A DNA stretch of 64,000 nucleotides from Legionella sp. W10-070 (GTDB lineage: Bacteria; Pseudomonadota; Gammaproteobacteria; Legionellales; Legionellaceae). The DNA lies in NCBI RefSeq assembly GCF_900640175.1, contig NZ_CAAAJC010000010.1, positions 1-64,000 of the forward strand. The letters run 5' to 3'. This document shows, one piece after another, positions 7,925 through 18,251 of this stretch (positions are counted from its first letter, which is position 1; the number at the start of each line of letters is the position of its first letter). The notes under the pieces are model-generated. The model saw only the letters and a list, made by a program, of their open reading frames with translations, ran no database searches and was not told where the DNA came from. Both the position numbers and the translations under genes were made by a program.

Positions 7925-8552
7925 ACTGGGCAGTAAAATTTTTGAGTTGTATAAGGATAGTTTCCTGCACTATATCCAGTGGTTGGCTGGCATCAATGCA
8001 GATTACATTATCCATAGTCTTAATTAATTCCTGATAGCTATCATAAATATCAGTAAAAAACTGCAAGGACTCTTTTTCCATACGGTCAAAAGCCCCTCTC
8101 TTTTTTACCCTGTTCAACCCTTCTTCGGGCTCTATATCCAGGAAAAAGATTAAGTCAGGTTGAAACCCCTGCAAACAAAAAGAAGATAAATTCGCAATCA
8201 TTTGTTTATCGAGATGCCTGCCGCCACCCTGATAGGCAAAAGTGGATAGTTCAAAGCGATCCGCGAGCACCCAACCTCCTTTCTGTAAAGCAGGACGAAT
8301 AGCCTGTTCCACCAATTGTACTCTGGCAGCATAAAGCAACAATAATTCACTACGAGGATCCAGCGTTTCACCCTCTATTCTTTCTTTGATAAGCTGCCTT
8401 ATTATCTCTCCTATTCGAGTTCCTCCCGGTTCACGGGTTAAAACAAGCTCAGGGACAAAACGACTAAGGTACTGTCTGATAGTTTCTATAGCTGTTGATT
8501 TACCTGCTCCCTCAAGCCCCTCAACCACAATAAAGCGTCCGGGTTTCATCAT
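7911..8552 (-). CDS. tmk: Thymidylate kinase
   Basis: Tmk phosphorylates dTMP to dTDP in the cytoplasm for dTTP synthesis. The product has 213 residues. The P-loop EGLEGAGKST is at 11-20, TREPGGT at 38-44, and the DRFELSTFAYQG segment at 97-108 contains the DR(Y/F) motif. The start ATG shares one base with the stop of mltG (TAATG), so the two are translationally coupled. Two adjacent ATG codons are available; the first was taken. Its place between mltG and holB matches many gammaproteobacteria. Confidence 0.95.
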   Translation of the reverse strand: MMKPGRFIVVEGLEGAGKSTAIETIRQYLSRFVPELVLTREPGGTRIGEIIRQLIKERIEGETLDPRSELLLLYAARVQLVEQAIRPALQKGGWVLADRFELSTFAYQGGGRHLDKQMIANLSSFCLQGFQPDLIFFLDIEPEEGLNRVKKRGAFDRMEKESLQFFTDIYDSYQELIKTMDNVICIDASQPLDIVQETILIQLKNFTAQYAIA

Positions 8553-9547
8553 TATATATCCTTTTTCTGGTAGCGGGAGATAGCTTGCTTCTGTTGTTCA
8601 TAATTTACTGAAAACTGATGAGAGCCATCTCCTTTAGCAACAAAATAAAGATAATCACTAATTTGTGGGTGCGCTGCAGCTTCAATCGATTCTTTCCCTA
8701 CCATAGCAATAGGGGTTGGAGGTAATCCTCGATAGCGATAGGTATTGTAAGGAGAGTCGACTGAAAGATCAGCATGGGTTAACTTACCGTGATAATTTAT
8801 TCCAAGTGCATAAATAACAGTAGGATCCATTTGCAGAGGCATATTTTTCTTTAATCGATTGATAATGACACCAGAAATAATTTTCCTCTCTTCAGAGATT
8901 GCAGTTTCTTTCTCCAGAATAGAAGCTGCAGTCAACAACTCATAAGGTGACTTGTAAGGTAATCTTTGGCTGCGGTTTTTCCAGCAATGATCAAGATAAT
9001 CAAGTAATTTCTGGTTAGCAAGCAACAACAATTGCTTACTGCTACTGCCCGCATCATAATTATAAGTATCCGCAAGCAACAACCCTTCCGGCGTTGGATA
9101 ATCACTGGCAATAGCCTGCCAATCCTCCAGATTATAATTTAAAAGGGGAGCTTTCTTAAGGTTTGTTTTTACCTGGTTAAAATTTGAACCCTCAATGATA
9201 CGAAAGGCTTTTGTGAGAACCTTGCCAGAGGCCACTTTGTTTATGAATTCTTGCACAGACTCACCAGGCATAATCTCATATACCCCTGCCTTCAAGCGGT
9301 AAGCTAACCCTTGGACTCTGATTAAAAATAAAAATAACCGCTCAGATTGGATTAATCTATTAGACTTTAAAATATGAGCTAATGAGAATGCAGAGGTATT
9401 TTTATCAATCACTACAATAAATGGCTGACTTCCTGCAGTCACCATTGGTCTGGTTAGTAAACAATAGCTCTCATATCCAATAATAGAAAAAGTAATTAAA
9501 ACTAAAGCGAAACATCCTGACAAAATTGATCTGCCTAAGCGCCTCAT
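8552..9547 (-). CDS. mltG: Endolytic murein transglycosylase MltG
   Basis: MltG (YceG) cleaves nascent peptidoglycan glycan strands and is thought to set strand length. The product has 331 residues with one N-terminal membrane segment (about 8-32) and a periplasmic YceG domain. The catalytic glutamate is in ASILEKET, E212, equivalent to E218 of E. coli. Downstream conserved segments include NRLKKNMPLQMDPTVIYALG and YNTYRYRGLPPTPI. The gene starts directly after the fabF stop codon with no gap, and it is followed by tmk with a 1-base overlap, so it belongs to the fab transcript. Confidence 0.93.
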   Translation of the reverse strand: MRRLGRSILSGCFALVLITFSIIGYESYCLLTRPMVTAGSQPFIVVIDKNTSAFSLAHILKSNRLIQSERLFLFLIRVQGLAYRLKAGVYEIMPGESVQEFINKVASGKVLTKAFRIIEGSNFNQVKTNLKKAPLLNYNLEDWQAIASDYPTPEGLLLADTYNYDAGSSSKQLLLLANQKLLDYLDHCWKNRSQRLPYKSPYELLTAASILEKETAISEERKIISGVIINRLKKNMPLQMDPTVIYALGINYHGKLTHADLSVDSPYNTYRYRGLPPTPIAMVGKESIEAAAHPQISDYLYFVAKGDGSHQFSVNYEQQKQAISRYQKKDI

Positions 9548-10786
9548 CTAGACTCGCTTAAACAGTAAACTTCCGTTAGTACCCCCAAAACCAAGTGAAT
9601 TGCTTAGTGTGAAATTAATTCGCCGTTCTTGCGGTTGATGCGCAACATAATTTAAATCACAACCTTCATCTGGATTATCAAGATTAATAGTAGGTGGTGC
9701 CACCTGATCCTTGATGGAAAGGATACTAAAAATAGCCTCAACTGCGCCTGCCGCACCAAGTAGATGCCCGGTCATGGATTTAGTTGAACTAACAGCCAAC
9801 TCATAAGCATGATTCTTGAAAAGGCGTTTAACAGCTTTGGTTTCATTTAAATCGTTCAGGTAAGTCGAGGTTCCATGAGCATTGATATAATCAACCTCAT
9901 TCACGTTTAAACCAGCATCATGAACAGCCGCAGCCATTGCACGGGTAGCTCCATCTGCATCCTCATCTGGCGCCGTAATATGATAAGCATCTCCAGACAT
10001 TCCAAAACCGATTAATTCAGCATAAATAGTGGCACCGCGAGCTTTTGCATGTTCATATTCTTCAAGAACCAGAATTCCAGCGCCTTCACCCATTACAAAA
10101 CCATCGCGATCCTTATCCCATGGGCGTGATGCTTTCTCAGGCTCATCATTACGTTTGGATAATGAACGCACTGCTGAAAATCCGGCAAGACATAATGGTG
10201 TAGTGGTCATCTCTGCGCCTCCACAGACCATAACATCTGCATCGCCATAGGCGATCATCCGGCCTGCCATACCAATATTATGCGTACCAGTAGTACAAGC
10301 AGTCACAATTGATATATTAGGACCCTTAAGTTGATGTTTAATAGAAATCTGACCTGCTACCATATTAATGATTCCAGCAGGAATAAAGAATGGTGACACC
10401 TTACGAGGGCCACCATTCATTAACTTTTCCTGATTATTGGTAATCGTCTCTATACCACCAATCCCTGCACCGACAGCAACGCCAGCCCGACAGGAGAGTT
10501 TCTCATCAATCACTAATCCCGAGTCAGCCAGCGCCTCTTCAGCAGCCGCCATGCCATATTGGGTGAATACATCCATTTTCCGAGCGTCTTTAAGCGGCAC
10601 ATGGTTTTCTATATGGAAATTCTTAACCTTAGCCCAAATTTTAGTAGGGTAATCCGTAGTATCGAAGCCTTCGACCAATCCAACACCACTATTACCCGCC
10701 AGGATATTTTGCCAGGTTTGTTCTACATTTAGACCGACTGGGGTAACCATCCCCATACCAGTAACAACAACACGCCGCTTAGTCAA
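9548..10786 (-). CDS. fabF: Beta-ketoacyl-ACP synthase II
   Basis: FabF condenses malonyl-ACP with growing acyl-ACP chains and controls chain elongation and temperature adaptation. The product has 412 residues. The Cys-His-His triad is complete: C164 in [11 protein letters not shown]304 in INAHGTST, H341 in TGHLLGAAG. The glycine-rich C-terminal motif ([13 protein letters not shown]) is present. It lies 19 bases after acpP and abuts mltG. The acpP-fabF pairing is typical. Confidence 0.96.
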   Translation of the reverse strand: MTKRRVVVTGMGMVTPVGLNVEQTWQNILAGNSGVGLVEGFDTTDYPTKIWAKVKNFHIENHVPLKDARKMDVFTQYGMAAAEEALADSGLVIDEKLSCRAGVAVGAGIGGIETITNNQEKLMNGGPRKVSPFFIPAGIINMVAGQISIKHQLKGPNISIVTACTTGTHNIGMAGRMIAYGDADVMVCGGAEMTTTPLCLAGFSAVRSLSKRNDEPEKASRPWDKDRDGFVMGEGAGILVLEEYEHAKARGATIYAELIGFGMSGDAYHITAPDEDADGATRAMAAAVHDAGLNVNEVDYINAHGTSTYLNDLNETKAVKRLFKNHAYELAVSSTKSMTGHLLGAAGAVEAIFSILSIKDQVAPPTINLDNPDEGCDLNYVAHQPQERRINFTLSNSLGFGGTNGSLLFKRV

Positions 10787-10805
10787 CGAAAACTCCTTGA
10801 AGTTA

Positions 10806-11054
10806 TCAAGCTTCTTCTTTATTTAGATTTGATTCGATATAATCAATTGCTTCTTGAATAGTAGTGATTTTCTCAGCTTTCTCATCTGGAATTTCTGTCT
10901 CAAATTCTTCTTCAAGAGCCATTACCAATTCAACAGTATCAAGTGAGTCAGCACCTAAGTCATCAACAAACGATGCGTTATTTTTTAACTCTTCTTCCTT
11001 AACGCCCAATTGTTCAACAACAATCTTGCGAACCCGTTCTTCAACTGTACTCAT
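10806..11054 (-). CDS. acpP: Acyl carrier protein
   Basis: AcpP carries acyl chains on a 4'-phosphopantetheine arm. The product has 82 residues, slightly longer than the usual 77-78. The attachment serine is S37 in [11 protein letters not shown]. The protein is strongly acidic, as expected. The 128-base gap from fabG is the largest inside the fab block. It could hold a separate promoter serving the abundant AcpP, though none was fixed from sequence. Confidence 0.96.
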   Translation of the reverse strand: MSTVEERVRKIVVEQLGVKEEELKNNASFVDDLGADSLDTVELVMALEEEFETEIPDEKAEKITTIQEAIDYIESNLNKEEA

Positions 11055-11182
11055 AACTTGTATTTCCTCTTAGATTAAAAAAATTCCTGTAGGCTAGTTT
11101 ATTCAATTCTGCACAGAACGCAAGCCTATTTATAAGGTGGCAGCTAAATTATAGCCATTATTATAACTTAGCGCCTACCTAC

Positions 11183-11929
11183 TTAATTCATATACATTCC
11201 ACCATTTACGTGAATAGTCTCACCAGTAATATAATTTGCGCTGTCAGAGGCTAAAAAAGCTACTGTTTCAGCAATGTCTTCAACTTTGCCAAAACGCCTC
11301 AGCGGTATGCGCTTGAGCATTTCCTCCCTTACCATCTCAGGTAAGGCACCCGTCATATCTGTGTCAATAAAACCAGGAGCGACCACATTTACAGTAATGT
11401 TTCGGCTACCAATTTCTTGTGCTAATGACTTTGTAAAACCGACAACCCCTGCTTTTGCTGCCGTATAATTCGCCTGTCCTGAGTTGCCACTGGCACCCAC
11501 AACTGAGCCGATGCTGATAATCCGTCCCCACCGTGCTCGAAACATTGCTTTAAGACAAGCCTTACTTAATCGAAATATAGCATTTAGATTGGTTTCTATT
11601 ACTTTATACCATTCGTCATCATCCATCCTTAGAAGTAAATTATCACAAGTAATTCCTGCATTATTAATAAGGATAGACGGTATTTTGCCTAAATCTGAGA
11701 GTTGAGTCATTAAATCATCAACACCTTCTTTATTTGTCACATCAACTACCTTGCCCTCACCTGTCAATTTCTCTTGAAGGAAGAAGTTACTGATATTTCC
11801 AGCACCCTCTTGAGTAGTCGCAGTACCAATGACATAAGCTCCTTTTTGAGCTAAATTTTGCGCTATTGCTTTGCCAATTCCTCTGCTAGCGCCAGTAACC
11901 AGCGCAACTTTACCTTCTAAGTTAGCCAT
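11183..11929 (-). CDS. fabG: 3-oxoacyl-ACP reductase
   Basis: FabG reduces 3-oxoacyl-ACP with NADPH in each elongation cycle. The product has 248 residues with a Rossmann fold of the short-chain dehydrogenase family. TGASRGIG (12-19) binds the cofactor; NNAG is at 89-92. The catalytic residues S142, Y155 and K159 (YTAAK) are present. The C-terminal GETIHVNGGMYM is the standard FabG ending. It lies 12 bases after fabD. Confidence 0.95.
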   Translation of the reverse strand: MANLEGKVALVTGASRGIGKAIAQNLAQKGAYVIGTATTQEGAGNISNFFLQEKLTGEGKVVDVTNKEGVDDLMTQLSDLGKIPSILINNAGITCDNLLLRMDDDEWYKVIETNLNAIFRLSKACLKAMFRARWGRIISIGSVVGASGNSGQANYTAAKAGVVGFTKSLAQEIGSRNITVNVVAPGFIDTDMTGALPEMVREEMLKRIPLRRFGKVEDIAETVAFLASDSANYITGETIHVNGGMYMN

Positions 11930-11941
11930 ATGAAGTTTTCC

Positions 11942-12892
11942 TCAATAAGATTTTTCTGTCAACTGCGATAACACCTGATCCAGGCTGGCATTATCATTAA
12001 CATTAACTGTCAATAACGTTTTATCAATTCGCTTAGCTAAGCCGCTTAACACTTTGCCTGGTCCACATTCAACCATGTATTGAATTCCATGCTTTCTCAT
12101 CAGTTGAATAGTTTCCACCCAACGGACTGGGCTATATAGCTGTTCCTTAAGCAAAATACGTATTTGTTGGATTGATGTATAAATTTCTAAATTGACATTT
12201 GAAATAACAGCCACATCCGGTACTTTAAATTTCGCCTCGAGAAGATATTCATCGAAAGCAACTGCTGTTTCCATCAATAATGGACAATGACAGGGAACAC
12301 TGACCGGTATAATTTTTGCCATGCGCGCACCGGCTTCATCAGCAAGCTTAATTGCGTCTTCAACAGCTTCCGAATGCCCTGCTATAACAATTTGTCCTAT
12401 TGCATTATAATTAGCGGGAGTAACCTGAGCATGTGCAGTGCTCGCTTTTTCACAGATTGACTTAACCTGTTCATCCGCCAATCCGACAACTGCTGCCATA
12501 GCCCCCTGACCCAGTGGAATGTGGCTTTGCATCAATTGACCGCGTTTAGCGACAAGTTGGGCTGCATCAGAAAGGTTAATTGCGCCGGCACACACCAGAG
12601 CCGCATATTCACCTAAACTATGCCCTGCCATCATTTTCGCTTGCGCTATTCCCAATTTTTTCAGGAGTTTATATACAGCCACATCTGCCGCCAGCATAGC
12701 GACCTGGGTATATTCAGTTTGATTCAACCGGGACTCGGGGCCTTCCTGGGTTAGTTGCCATACATCATAACCGACCCCTTCTGAAGCCAAAGAGAAGACG
12801 TCTCTAACCAATGGATAGGTTTCTGCAAGCTCTGATAGCATGCCTACAGACTGCGAACCCTGGCCAGGAAATACAAAGGCAGAATTTACCAT
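11942..12892 (-). CDS. fabD: Malonyl-CoA:ACP transacylase
   Basis: FabD moves malonyl groups from CoA to ACP. From the ATG at 12892 the product has 316 residues. That start is preceded by GGAG about nine bases upstream; a TTG seven codons earlier was not used. FPGQGSQ opens the fold, the nucleophile is S92 in GHSLGEYAA, and the partner histidine is H202 in PCHCPLL (family form is usually PFHS). R117 is the likely carboxylate-binding arginine. The gene lies between fabH and fabG as expected. Confidence 0.95.
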   Translation of the reverse strand: MVNSAFVFPGQGSQSVGMLSELAETYPLVRDVFSLASEGVGYDVWQLTQEGPESRLNQTEYTQVAMLAADVAVYKLLKKLGIAQAKMMAGHSLGEYAALVCAGAINLSDAAQLVAKRGQLMQSHIPLGQGAMAAVVGLADEQVKSICEKASTAHAQVTPANYNAIGQIVIAGHSEAVEDAIKLADEAGARMAKIIPVSVPCHCPLLMETAVAFDEYLLEAKFKVPDVAVISNVNLEIYTSIQQIRILLKEQLYSPVRWVETIQLMRKHGIQYMVECGPGKVLSGLAKRIDKTLLTVNVNDNASLDQVLSQLTEKSY

Positions 12893-12917
12893 TAAATTAA
12901 CTCCGACAAGCAATTAA

Positions 12918-13871
12918 CTAATATCGAATAACCATCGCACCCCAAGTCATTCCCCCACCAAAAGACTCAAGGAGTAATAGATCACCACGTTTTATACGTT
13001 GCTCCCGGATGGAGTGATCTAAAGCCAATGGGATAGATGCTGCAGAAGTATTGCCTTGTTTCTCAATGGTTACTATAACCTGCGACATGGGTAAATTTAA
13101 CTTTTTAGCGATAGCCTGAATAATCCGGATATTAGCCTGATGAGGGATTAACCAATCAATATCCGATTGCTGTAAATGACAGGCTTGCAGAACTTCATCT
13201 ACAATATCACCCATAATATTCACAGCGATTTTAAACACCTCGTTGCCTTTCATTCCGATAAAAGCCTTACCTTCCAGTGAGGTGTAATTCGGATAAGTCA
13301 ATAAAGCGTCTATATCATGGGAGGCATGTAGCGTGCTGGCTATGATGCCGGGCTTGTCACTTGCACTCAGAATCACTGCACCAGCTCCATCACCAAACAA
13401 TACACAAGTCGATCGATCCGTCCAGTCCAAAGCCCGAGACATACTCTCACTGCCAACAACTAAAACATGCTTTGCATTACCCGTGTTAATGTATTGCTTT
13501 GCAATATCCGTAGCATATATAAATCCACTACAAGCGGCACCAATATCAAAAGCCGGGATAGGACGGGTAATGTTAAGTGCTTTTTGAACATGGCAAGCCA
13601 TGCTGGGGAAAAAATGATTTGGCGTACAACTTGCCACCAGGATCAGATCAATATCTTCAGCTTCAATATCGGAAGCTGCGAGCGCCTTTCTTGCCGCCTC
13701 AGAAGCCATAAACGAGGTGGTTTCATGTTCTGAGGCAATATGTCTGCTGCTAATTCCTGTTCTGCTGTATATCCACTCATGGCTGGTATCCAGCCTGGAC
13801 TCTAATTCCTGATTGGATACAGAGTGCTCCGGTAAATAACTGCCTGTCCCATTAATAATGGCATTTTTCAT
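12918..13871 (-). CDS. fabH: Beta-ketoacyl-ACP synthase III
   Basis: FabH starts fatty acid synthesis by condensing acetyl-CoA with malonyl-ACP. The product has 317 residues. The Cys-His-Asn triad is present: C114 in GAACSGF, H244 in IPHQAN, N274 in GNTSAAS. The N-terminal motif [10 protein letters not shown] and the C-terminal GGGMTWGA are typical. The start overlaps the plsX stop by 4 bases, consistent with coupled translation. Confidence 0.95.
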   Translation of the reverse strand: MKNAIINGTGSYLPEHSVSNQELESRLDTSHEWIYSRTGISSRHIASEHETTSFMASEAARKALAASDIEAEDIDLILVASCTPNHFFPSMACHVQKALNITRPIPAFDIGAACSGFIYATDIAKQYINTGNAKHVLVVGSESMSRALDWTDRSTCVLFGDGAGAVILSASDKPGIIASTLHASHDIDALLTYPNYTSLEGKAFIGMKGNEVFKIAVNIMGDIVDEVLQACHLQQSDIDWLIPHQANIRIIQAIAKKLNLPMSQVIVTIEKQGNTSAASIPLALDHSIREQRIKRGDLLLLESFGGGMTWGAMVIRY

Positions 13872-14893
13872 AGTAACAAACCTTGATTAATAAAATCAGT
13901 AATCTGCTCGCGTACCAAATCGACCACATTATTTTTTACTTGCAGCACCGCTTCTTCAATAGCATATTGAAAAGCGAGTTCATTAGCACCACCATGACTT
14001 TTCACTACAATCCCATTTAAACCAAGTAAGCTTGCACCATTATACCGTGCCGGATCCATACGTTTTTTCAAGTGAGTAAGCGCAGGCAAAGCAATCAGAC
14101 CGACCAATTTGGCAAGAACATTTCTGGAGAATGATTCTTTGAGCACTGAAAGCATGAGTTTGGCCAAGCCTTCACTAGCCTTTAAGGTGACATTACCAAC
14201 AAAACCATCACAAACAACCAAATCAACCTGACCTGAATAAAAATGGTCCCCTTCCACATAGCCGACATAATTCATTAAACCACATTCAGCAAGCATATGG
14301 GCGGTGCGTTTAACCTGATCATTACCCTTGATTTCTTCCACACCAATGTTAAGCAGGGCAATTTTTGGTTTTGGTTTCTTATCAACAGCCTGAATTAAAG
14401 CGGATCCCATCACAGCAAACTGGAAAAGGTGCTCCGCGCAGGAATCAACATTTGCACCAAGATCAATAACACGGGTTTTACCTTCCAATGTCGGTAACTC
14501 AGCAATGATTGCTGGCCTGTCTATGCCTGGCAAGGTTTTGAGAACAAATCGAGCAGTAGCCATAAGAGCACCGGTATTTCCTGCGCTTACACAGGCTTGT
14601 GCACGACCCTCTTTAACCAGATTGATTGCCACCCGCATGGATGAGTCCTTCTTATTACGCATCGCATGAGAAGGCAGCTCATCCATCGCAACCACTTCTG
14701 AAGCATGAACTACTGAAAACTGATTGTTTGCCACAGCAAATTTCTTCAGGCCGGCATTTATCTGCGCCTGGTCACCAACCAATAGCAATTTCAAATCAGG
14801 GTTTTGCCTAGCAGCGCGAACGCAAGCAGGAATCACCACCTTTAAACCGTGATCCCCGCCCATCGCATCAATAGCAATGGTAATGTTTTTCAA
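13868..14893 (-). CDS. plsX: Phosphate acyltransferase PlsX
   Basis: PlsX converts acyl-ACP to acyl-phosphate, the donor for PlsY in phospholipid synthesis. It is a peripheral enzyme at the inner membrane. The product has 341 residues. [11 protein letters not shown] at the N-terminus is the family signature. [10 protein letters not shown] (about 102-111), IDLGANVD and [11 protein letters not shown] are conserved inner motifs. It starts 5 bases after rpmF and overlaps fabH, the standard rpmF-plsX-fabH order. Confidence 0.95.
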   Translation of the reverse strand: MKNITIAIDAMGGDHGLKVVIPACVRAARQNPDLKLLLVGDQAQINAGLKKFAVANNQFSVVHASEVVAMDELPSHAMRNKKDSSMRVAINLVKEGRAQACVSAGNTGALMATARFVLKTLPGIDRPAIIAELPTLEGKTRVIDLGANVDSCAEHLFQFAVMGSALIQAVDKKPKPKIALLNIGVEEIKGNDQVKRTAHMLAECGLMNYVGYVEGDHFYSGQVDLVVCDGFVGNVTLKASEGLAKLMLSVLKESFSRNVLAKLVGLIALPALTHLKKRMDPARYNGASLLGLNGIVVKSHGGANELAFQYAIEEAVLQVKNNVVDLVREQITDFINQGLLL

Positions 14894-14898
14894 GCGAT

Positions 14899-15090
14899 TT
14901 ACTCTTGTTCGTAAACGTTATCAGTATCTAAAATCTTTTTTCCACGATAATAGCCATCAGGCGTAATATGGTGACGCAGGTGGGTTTCACCTGTTGTTGA
15001 GTCCACAGATAAAGTTGGTTTGGTTAGTGCATCGTGCGAACGACGCATATCACGTCTTGAACGTGATTTCTTATTTTGTTGTACGGCCAT
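14899..15090 (-). CDS. rpmF: Ribosomal protein L32
   Basis: L32 is a small basic protein of the 50S subunit. The ATG at 15090 gives [20 protein letters not shown], the classic L32 start, with GGAG seven bases upstream; a start six codons earlier was rejected. The product has 63 residues. [20 protein letters not shown] is the usual C-terminal part. The zinc-binding cysteines of some L32 proteins are absent, as in many gammaproteobacteria. It lies directly before plsX. Confidence 0.95.
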   Translation of the reverse strand: MAVQQNKKSRSRRDMRRSHDALTKPTLSVDSTTGETHLRHHITPDGYYRGKKILDTDNVYEQE

Positions 15091-15180
15091 TGTATTACTC
15101 CTAGACAATTTGCATTCATTGGGGCGGAATATTACCTATTTTTTAATGGTAATCCAAGTGTTACTTGGATAATTTATGAT

Positions 15181-15606
15181 TTATTCTGCCTCTGTCATTA
15201 TAAATTTATTAATTTCGCCATCACAATGTATCATTTCAGGATGTAATTCTGGTGCATAAAGATGGAGTTCATCAGTGACCAGTTCCTGCAGATCAATATG
15301 ATTATTAGCCACAATGCATTCATATCGCTCCATTAACTCTTCTGCCATTTCCTCTGAATCGCAAATAGCCAATTTCGTTAAGTTAAGATAATGATAGCTA
15401 AATTCTTTTAAGCAGCGCTGACAAGTTAATTCTAATAAAGTATCCACACTGAGTGTCAACAAATAATAATGGTCAAAGCTTTCAACACTAAACTGACAAT
15501 TAATTGAACAAGGTGATGCCACATGAGCTGGTAATCGCTCTTGAAGCTTTATATTTACTTGCTCTTGTCCAGATTGTGCTGCCATAGTTTTTAAATTAAT
15601 AAACAT
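15181..15606 (-). CDS. yceD: YceD family protein (DUF177)
   Basis: This is the conserved gene usually found just before rpmF. The product has 141 residues from the ATG at 15606; an in-frame TTG eleven codons earlier was rejected. Family members have been linked to 23S rRNA maturation, and the biochemical role is not settled. Seen here are the paired cysteines in LTCQRCL (Cx2C in the middle), the segment YECIVANNHIDLQELVTDEL, and a final EINKF. The binding site before the ATG is weak. The 90-base gap to rpmF may hold a processing site or a promoter. Confidence 0.85.
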   Translation of the reverse strand: MFINLKTMAAQSGQEQVNIKLQERLPAHVASPCSINCQFSVESFDHYYLLTLSVDTLLELTCQRCLKEFSYHYLNLTKLAICDSEEMAEELMERYECIVANNHIDLQELVTDELHLYAPELHPEMIHCDGEINKFIMTEAE

Positions 15607-15947
15607 AATATTACTACACTCAACTCTTTGGGGGAGCAATTAACAGCGCAGTTTTCCTGGTCAACGCCGCGGGACGTTGAGAATCAAGGGAAAAGTAATC
15701 TCCCTGGGATTAAAACCGCTCTTTAAATTACCGCCCTTTATGTAATCAATAACGACATGCTATTGGATGAGGGATGAAAACTGCGGCTTTTCCTTAAAAA
15801 TGGTAGCCCGGATGGAGCACCAGCGAAATCCGGGCTACCATTAATTAACACTAACTGCAGTTTTAATCAGACCCTGAATGGGTATATAATTTTAAAAGTA
15901 ATTAATTATAGCGTAAAATTGTTAATTTTTTTATATATGTTGAATTT
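15607..15947. other. Gene-free stretch with dispersed repeat copy A
   Basis: These 341 bases lie between divergent yceD and mnmA. They include a small TCAACG/CGTTGA hairpin at 15661-15680 and the dispersed palindromic repeat at 15771-15874. No gene was found. Confidence 0.6.
15771..15874. repeat. Dispersed palindromic repeat family 1, copy A
   Basis: The left end reads AAAACTGCGG and the right end CTGCAGTTTTAATC, forming terminal inverted repeats. Between them is an internal palindrome GGTAGCCCGG...CCGGGCTACC (about 15802-15839). The same end sequence appears at six other places in the window, always between genes. It is about 104 bp and encodes nothing, so it looks like a miniature non-autonomous element or REP-like repeat. 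Confidence 0.8.
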
Positions 15948-17033
15948 ATGAAAGGTAAAGTTATTGTTGGCATGTCCGGAGGCGTTGATTCTTCTGTTGC
16001 CGCCTGGTTGTTGCGCGAACAAGGCTATGAGGTCGAAGGCTTGTTCATGAAAAATTGGGAGCAGGATGATACAGACGGATATTGCGCTGCAGCAGAAGAC
16101 CTGGCTGATGCACAAGCAGTGTGCAACCAATTAAGAATTCCTCTTCATAGTATCAATTTTTCCAAGGAATACTGGGATCGCGTATTTGCCCATTTCCTTA
16201 GCGAATATGAGCAAGGCAGAACACCCAATCCCGATGTTCTTTGCAATAAAGAAATTAAGTTCAATGCCTTTCTAAATCACGCCCTCACTTTAGGGGCTGA
16301 TTATATTGCTACAGGGCATTATGCAAAGGTGCGAATAAACAATAATAAAGGCGAGTTATTTAAAGCAAAGGATAGAGAAAAAGACCAAACCTATTTCTTA
16401 CATGCGGTTGAACCTCAAGCGCTTGCCAGAACCCTGTTCCCTATAGGTGATTATCATAAGTCACAAATCAGAGATTTTGCCAAAGAATCAGGGTTAGTGA
16501 CCCACAGTAAAAAAGATTCCACCGGAATTTGCTTTATTGGTGAGAGGCGTTTTAAAACATTCCTCAAGGAATATATTTTAGCTAAACCAGGTGATATTAA
16601 AAGCAGCCTTGGTGAAGTATTAGGCCGACATGATGGCTTGATGTTTTACACCCTGGGTCAACGTCAAGGTCTGGGAATCGGCGGATGCCAATCTGGAAGC
16701 GATGAACCCTGGTATGTTGTTGATAAAGACATCCAGACCAACACTCTGGTTGTTGCCCAGGGTAAAGACCACCCCATGCTGTACTCTCAGGGGCTTATCT
16801 GCAGTCCAATTCACTGGCTTGTTGAGCATAACATCGAATTGCCATTAACCTGTTACGCAAAAACACGTTATCGCCAGCTTGAGCAGGCCTGTATTATTTC
16901 ACCAGCAGACAACAACCAGCATATCGTGATGTTTGCAAGCCCACAACGAGCTGTTACGCCTGGACAATATATCGTTTTTTATGAGAAGAACCAATGCTTA
17001 GGCGGAGCAACCATTGAGCAGATTATTCGTTAG
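15948..17033 (+). CDS. mnmA: tRNA-specific 2-thiouridylase MnmA
   Basis: MnmA thiolates U34 of tRNAs for Lys, Glu and Gln, giving the s2 part of mnm5s2U. The product has 361 residues. The PP-loop ATPase motif [10 protein letters not shown] is at 8-17. The catalytic cysteines are C99 ([11 protein letters not shown]) and C195 ([12 protein letters not shown]). [10 protein letters not shown] lies in the central domain. It is preceded by copy A and followed by copy B of the dispersed repeat, so it probably forms its own transcription unit. Confidence 0.96.
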   Translation: MKGKVIVGMSGGVDSSVAAWLLREQGYEVEGLFMKNWEQDDTDGYCAAAEDLADAQAVCNQLRIPLHSINFSKEYWDRVFAHFLSEYEQGRTPNPDVLCNKEIKFNAFLNHALTLGADYIATGHYAKVRINNNKGELFKAKDREKDQTYFLHAVEPQALARTLFPIGDYHKSQIRDFAKESGLVTHSKKDSTGICFIGERRFKTFLKEYILAKPGDIKSSLGEVLGRHDGLMFYTLGQRQGLGIGGCQSGSDEPWYVVDKDIQTNTLVVAQGKDHPMLYSQGLICSPIHWLVEHNIELPLTCYAKTRYRQLEQACIISPADNNQHIVMFASPQRAVTPGQYIVFYEKNQCLGGATIEQIIR

Positions 17034-17045
17034 CTTCATAGACAG

Positions 17046-17119
17046 GGAGGCAATTAAAACTGCGGTTGGTGGCGCTCCATCCAGGCTTTCAAGGAAAAAC
17101 CGCTGCTTTAATCGTATCC
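17046..17119. repeat. Dispersed palindromic repeat family 1, copy B
   Basis: The left end is GGAGGCAATTAAAACTGCGG. The right end, read on the minus strand, is GGATACGATTAAAGCAGCGG. The core is only about 30 bases (GCGCTCCATCCAGGC), making this the shortest two-ended copy at 74 bp. It lies between mnmA and erpA. Confidence 0.8.
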
Positions 17120-17192
17120 CAAGCCCAGTTTAAGATACAATAGGACGCAAAGAATGTTGTATAATTAAATATTAATGTATTTTGGAGTAAAC

Positions 17193-17579
17193 ATGGCTGC
17201 AATTAATGCGTCCCCCACTGCCTCTGGTATTTATTTTTCCGTAAGCGCAGCAGATAAAGTAGCTTCCTTAATTGCTGAAGAGGACAATCCTGATTTAAAT
17301 TTAAGGGTTTTCGTTACCGGCGGAGGTTGCTCTGGTTTTCAATATGGCTTTACTTTTGATGCAAACATTCAGGAAGATGACACTATCGTAATGCAAACCT
17401 GTTCTGATGGTCAGTCTTCAGTGAAATTACTAGTTGATTCAATGAGTTATCAATATTTGAGTCAGGCTGAAATTGATTATGTACAAAGCATTCAGGGTGA
17501 ACAATTTGTTATTCGTAATCCCAATGCTAAAACAACCTGTGGCTGTGGCTCCTCCTTTAGCATGGATGATGACGAATAG
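17193..17579 (+). CDS. erpA: Iron-sulfur cluster insertion protein, ErpA-like
   Basis: A-type carriers deliver Fe-S clusters to apo-proteins. The ATG at 17193, with GGAG six bases before it, gives 128 residues; a start six codons earlier is rejected. The three cluster ligands are C46 (GGGCSGFQ), C116 and C118 (TTCGCGSSF). The length and the acidic tail SMDDDE favour ErpA over IscA, though the two cannot be fully separated by eye. It is not beside isc or suf genes, which also fits ErpA. Confidence 0.85.
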   Translation: MAAINASPTASGIYFSVSAADKVASLIAEEDNPDLNLRVFVTGGGCSGFQYGFTFDANIQEDDTIVMQTCSDGQSSVKLLVDSMSYQYLSQAEIDYVQSIQGEQFVIRNPNAKTTCGCGSSFSMDDDE

Positions 17580-17611
17580 GAGCAGATTACCTATAATAAG
17601 CTTCTCTTATT

Positions 17612-18127
17612 TCAATAAGGGTGTACAATAACTTTGGTACCAATCCTTATAAAATTCCTGTGCAGCCAAAGCGCATCACCAGGATGGACGCGAATACAGC
17701 CATGGCTGGCATTATAATTAGGTACATCATAAGATCCATGGATTGCATAATATTTACTAAAAAACATGCAATACGGCATTTTTGCGCCCCCCCTTCCCAG
17801 AGGATACCGACTGGATTGGCAATCAGCACCCCGCTTGCTGATGATCCGATAAGTCCCTGAAGGAGTTCTACAGGGACGCCTTACATCAGCGCAATATTTG
17901 CTGCCTCCTGAGGCCCTTCCGCTTTTGATGACCTTACCATTTTTAACTGCTTTCCAGGTAAGTGATCGGGGATTAAATATAAAAGTATGATTTGAGGCGA
18001 GCGTTAAATAAGGACTCTCAGGAGATATAATATTAGCCTGCTGCGCAGCTTGACTTAAAGGGATGCAACCAATAAATAAACTGCTTAAGCCAATAAGCCA
18101 AATTCTGCGAGGTTTCAATTCTTCCAT
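17612..18127 (-). CDS. L,D-transpeptidase (YkuD domain)
   Basis: The enzyme is predicted to form 3-3 cross-links or attach proteins to peptidoglycan in the periplasm. From the ATG at 18127 (GGAAGAG just upstream) there are 171 residues; a TTG seven codons earlier is unlikely. An N-terminal hydrophobic signal (about 9-29) precedes the YkuD fold. The catalytic motif is complete: H130 in YAIHGS, then SHGCIRV with C144. RTPSGTYRI and GADCQSSRYP are unusual insertions with extra cysteines (C79, C86, C103, C120), perhaps disulfide-forming. It converges with erpA across 32 bases. Confidence 0.87.
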   Translation of the reverse strand: MEELKPRRIWLIGLSSLFIGCIPLSQAAQQANIISPESPYLTLASNHTFIFNPRSLTWKAVKNGKVIKSGRASGGSKYCADVRRPCRTPSGTYRIISKRGADCQSSRYPLGRGGAKMPYCMFFSKYYAIHGSYDVPNYNASHGCIRVHPGDALWLHRNFIRIGTKVIVHPY

Positions 18128-18251
18128 GACTCTTCCAGAACTGTTCAAGCCCTAACTCTAAATATAGTTCAATAATTGCACAATTTCATGATTTTCTATT
18201 TTTCCTCTAGACTCTGTGAACCAATTTTTTCGCAGAGCCTAAGTGCCGCTT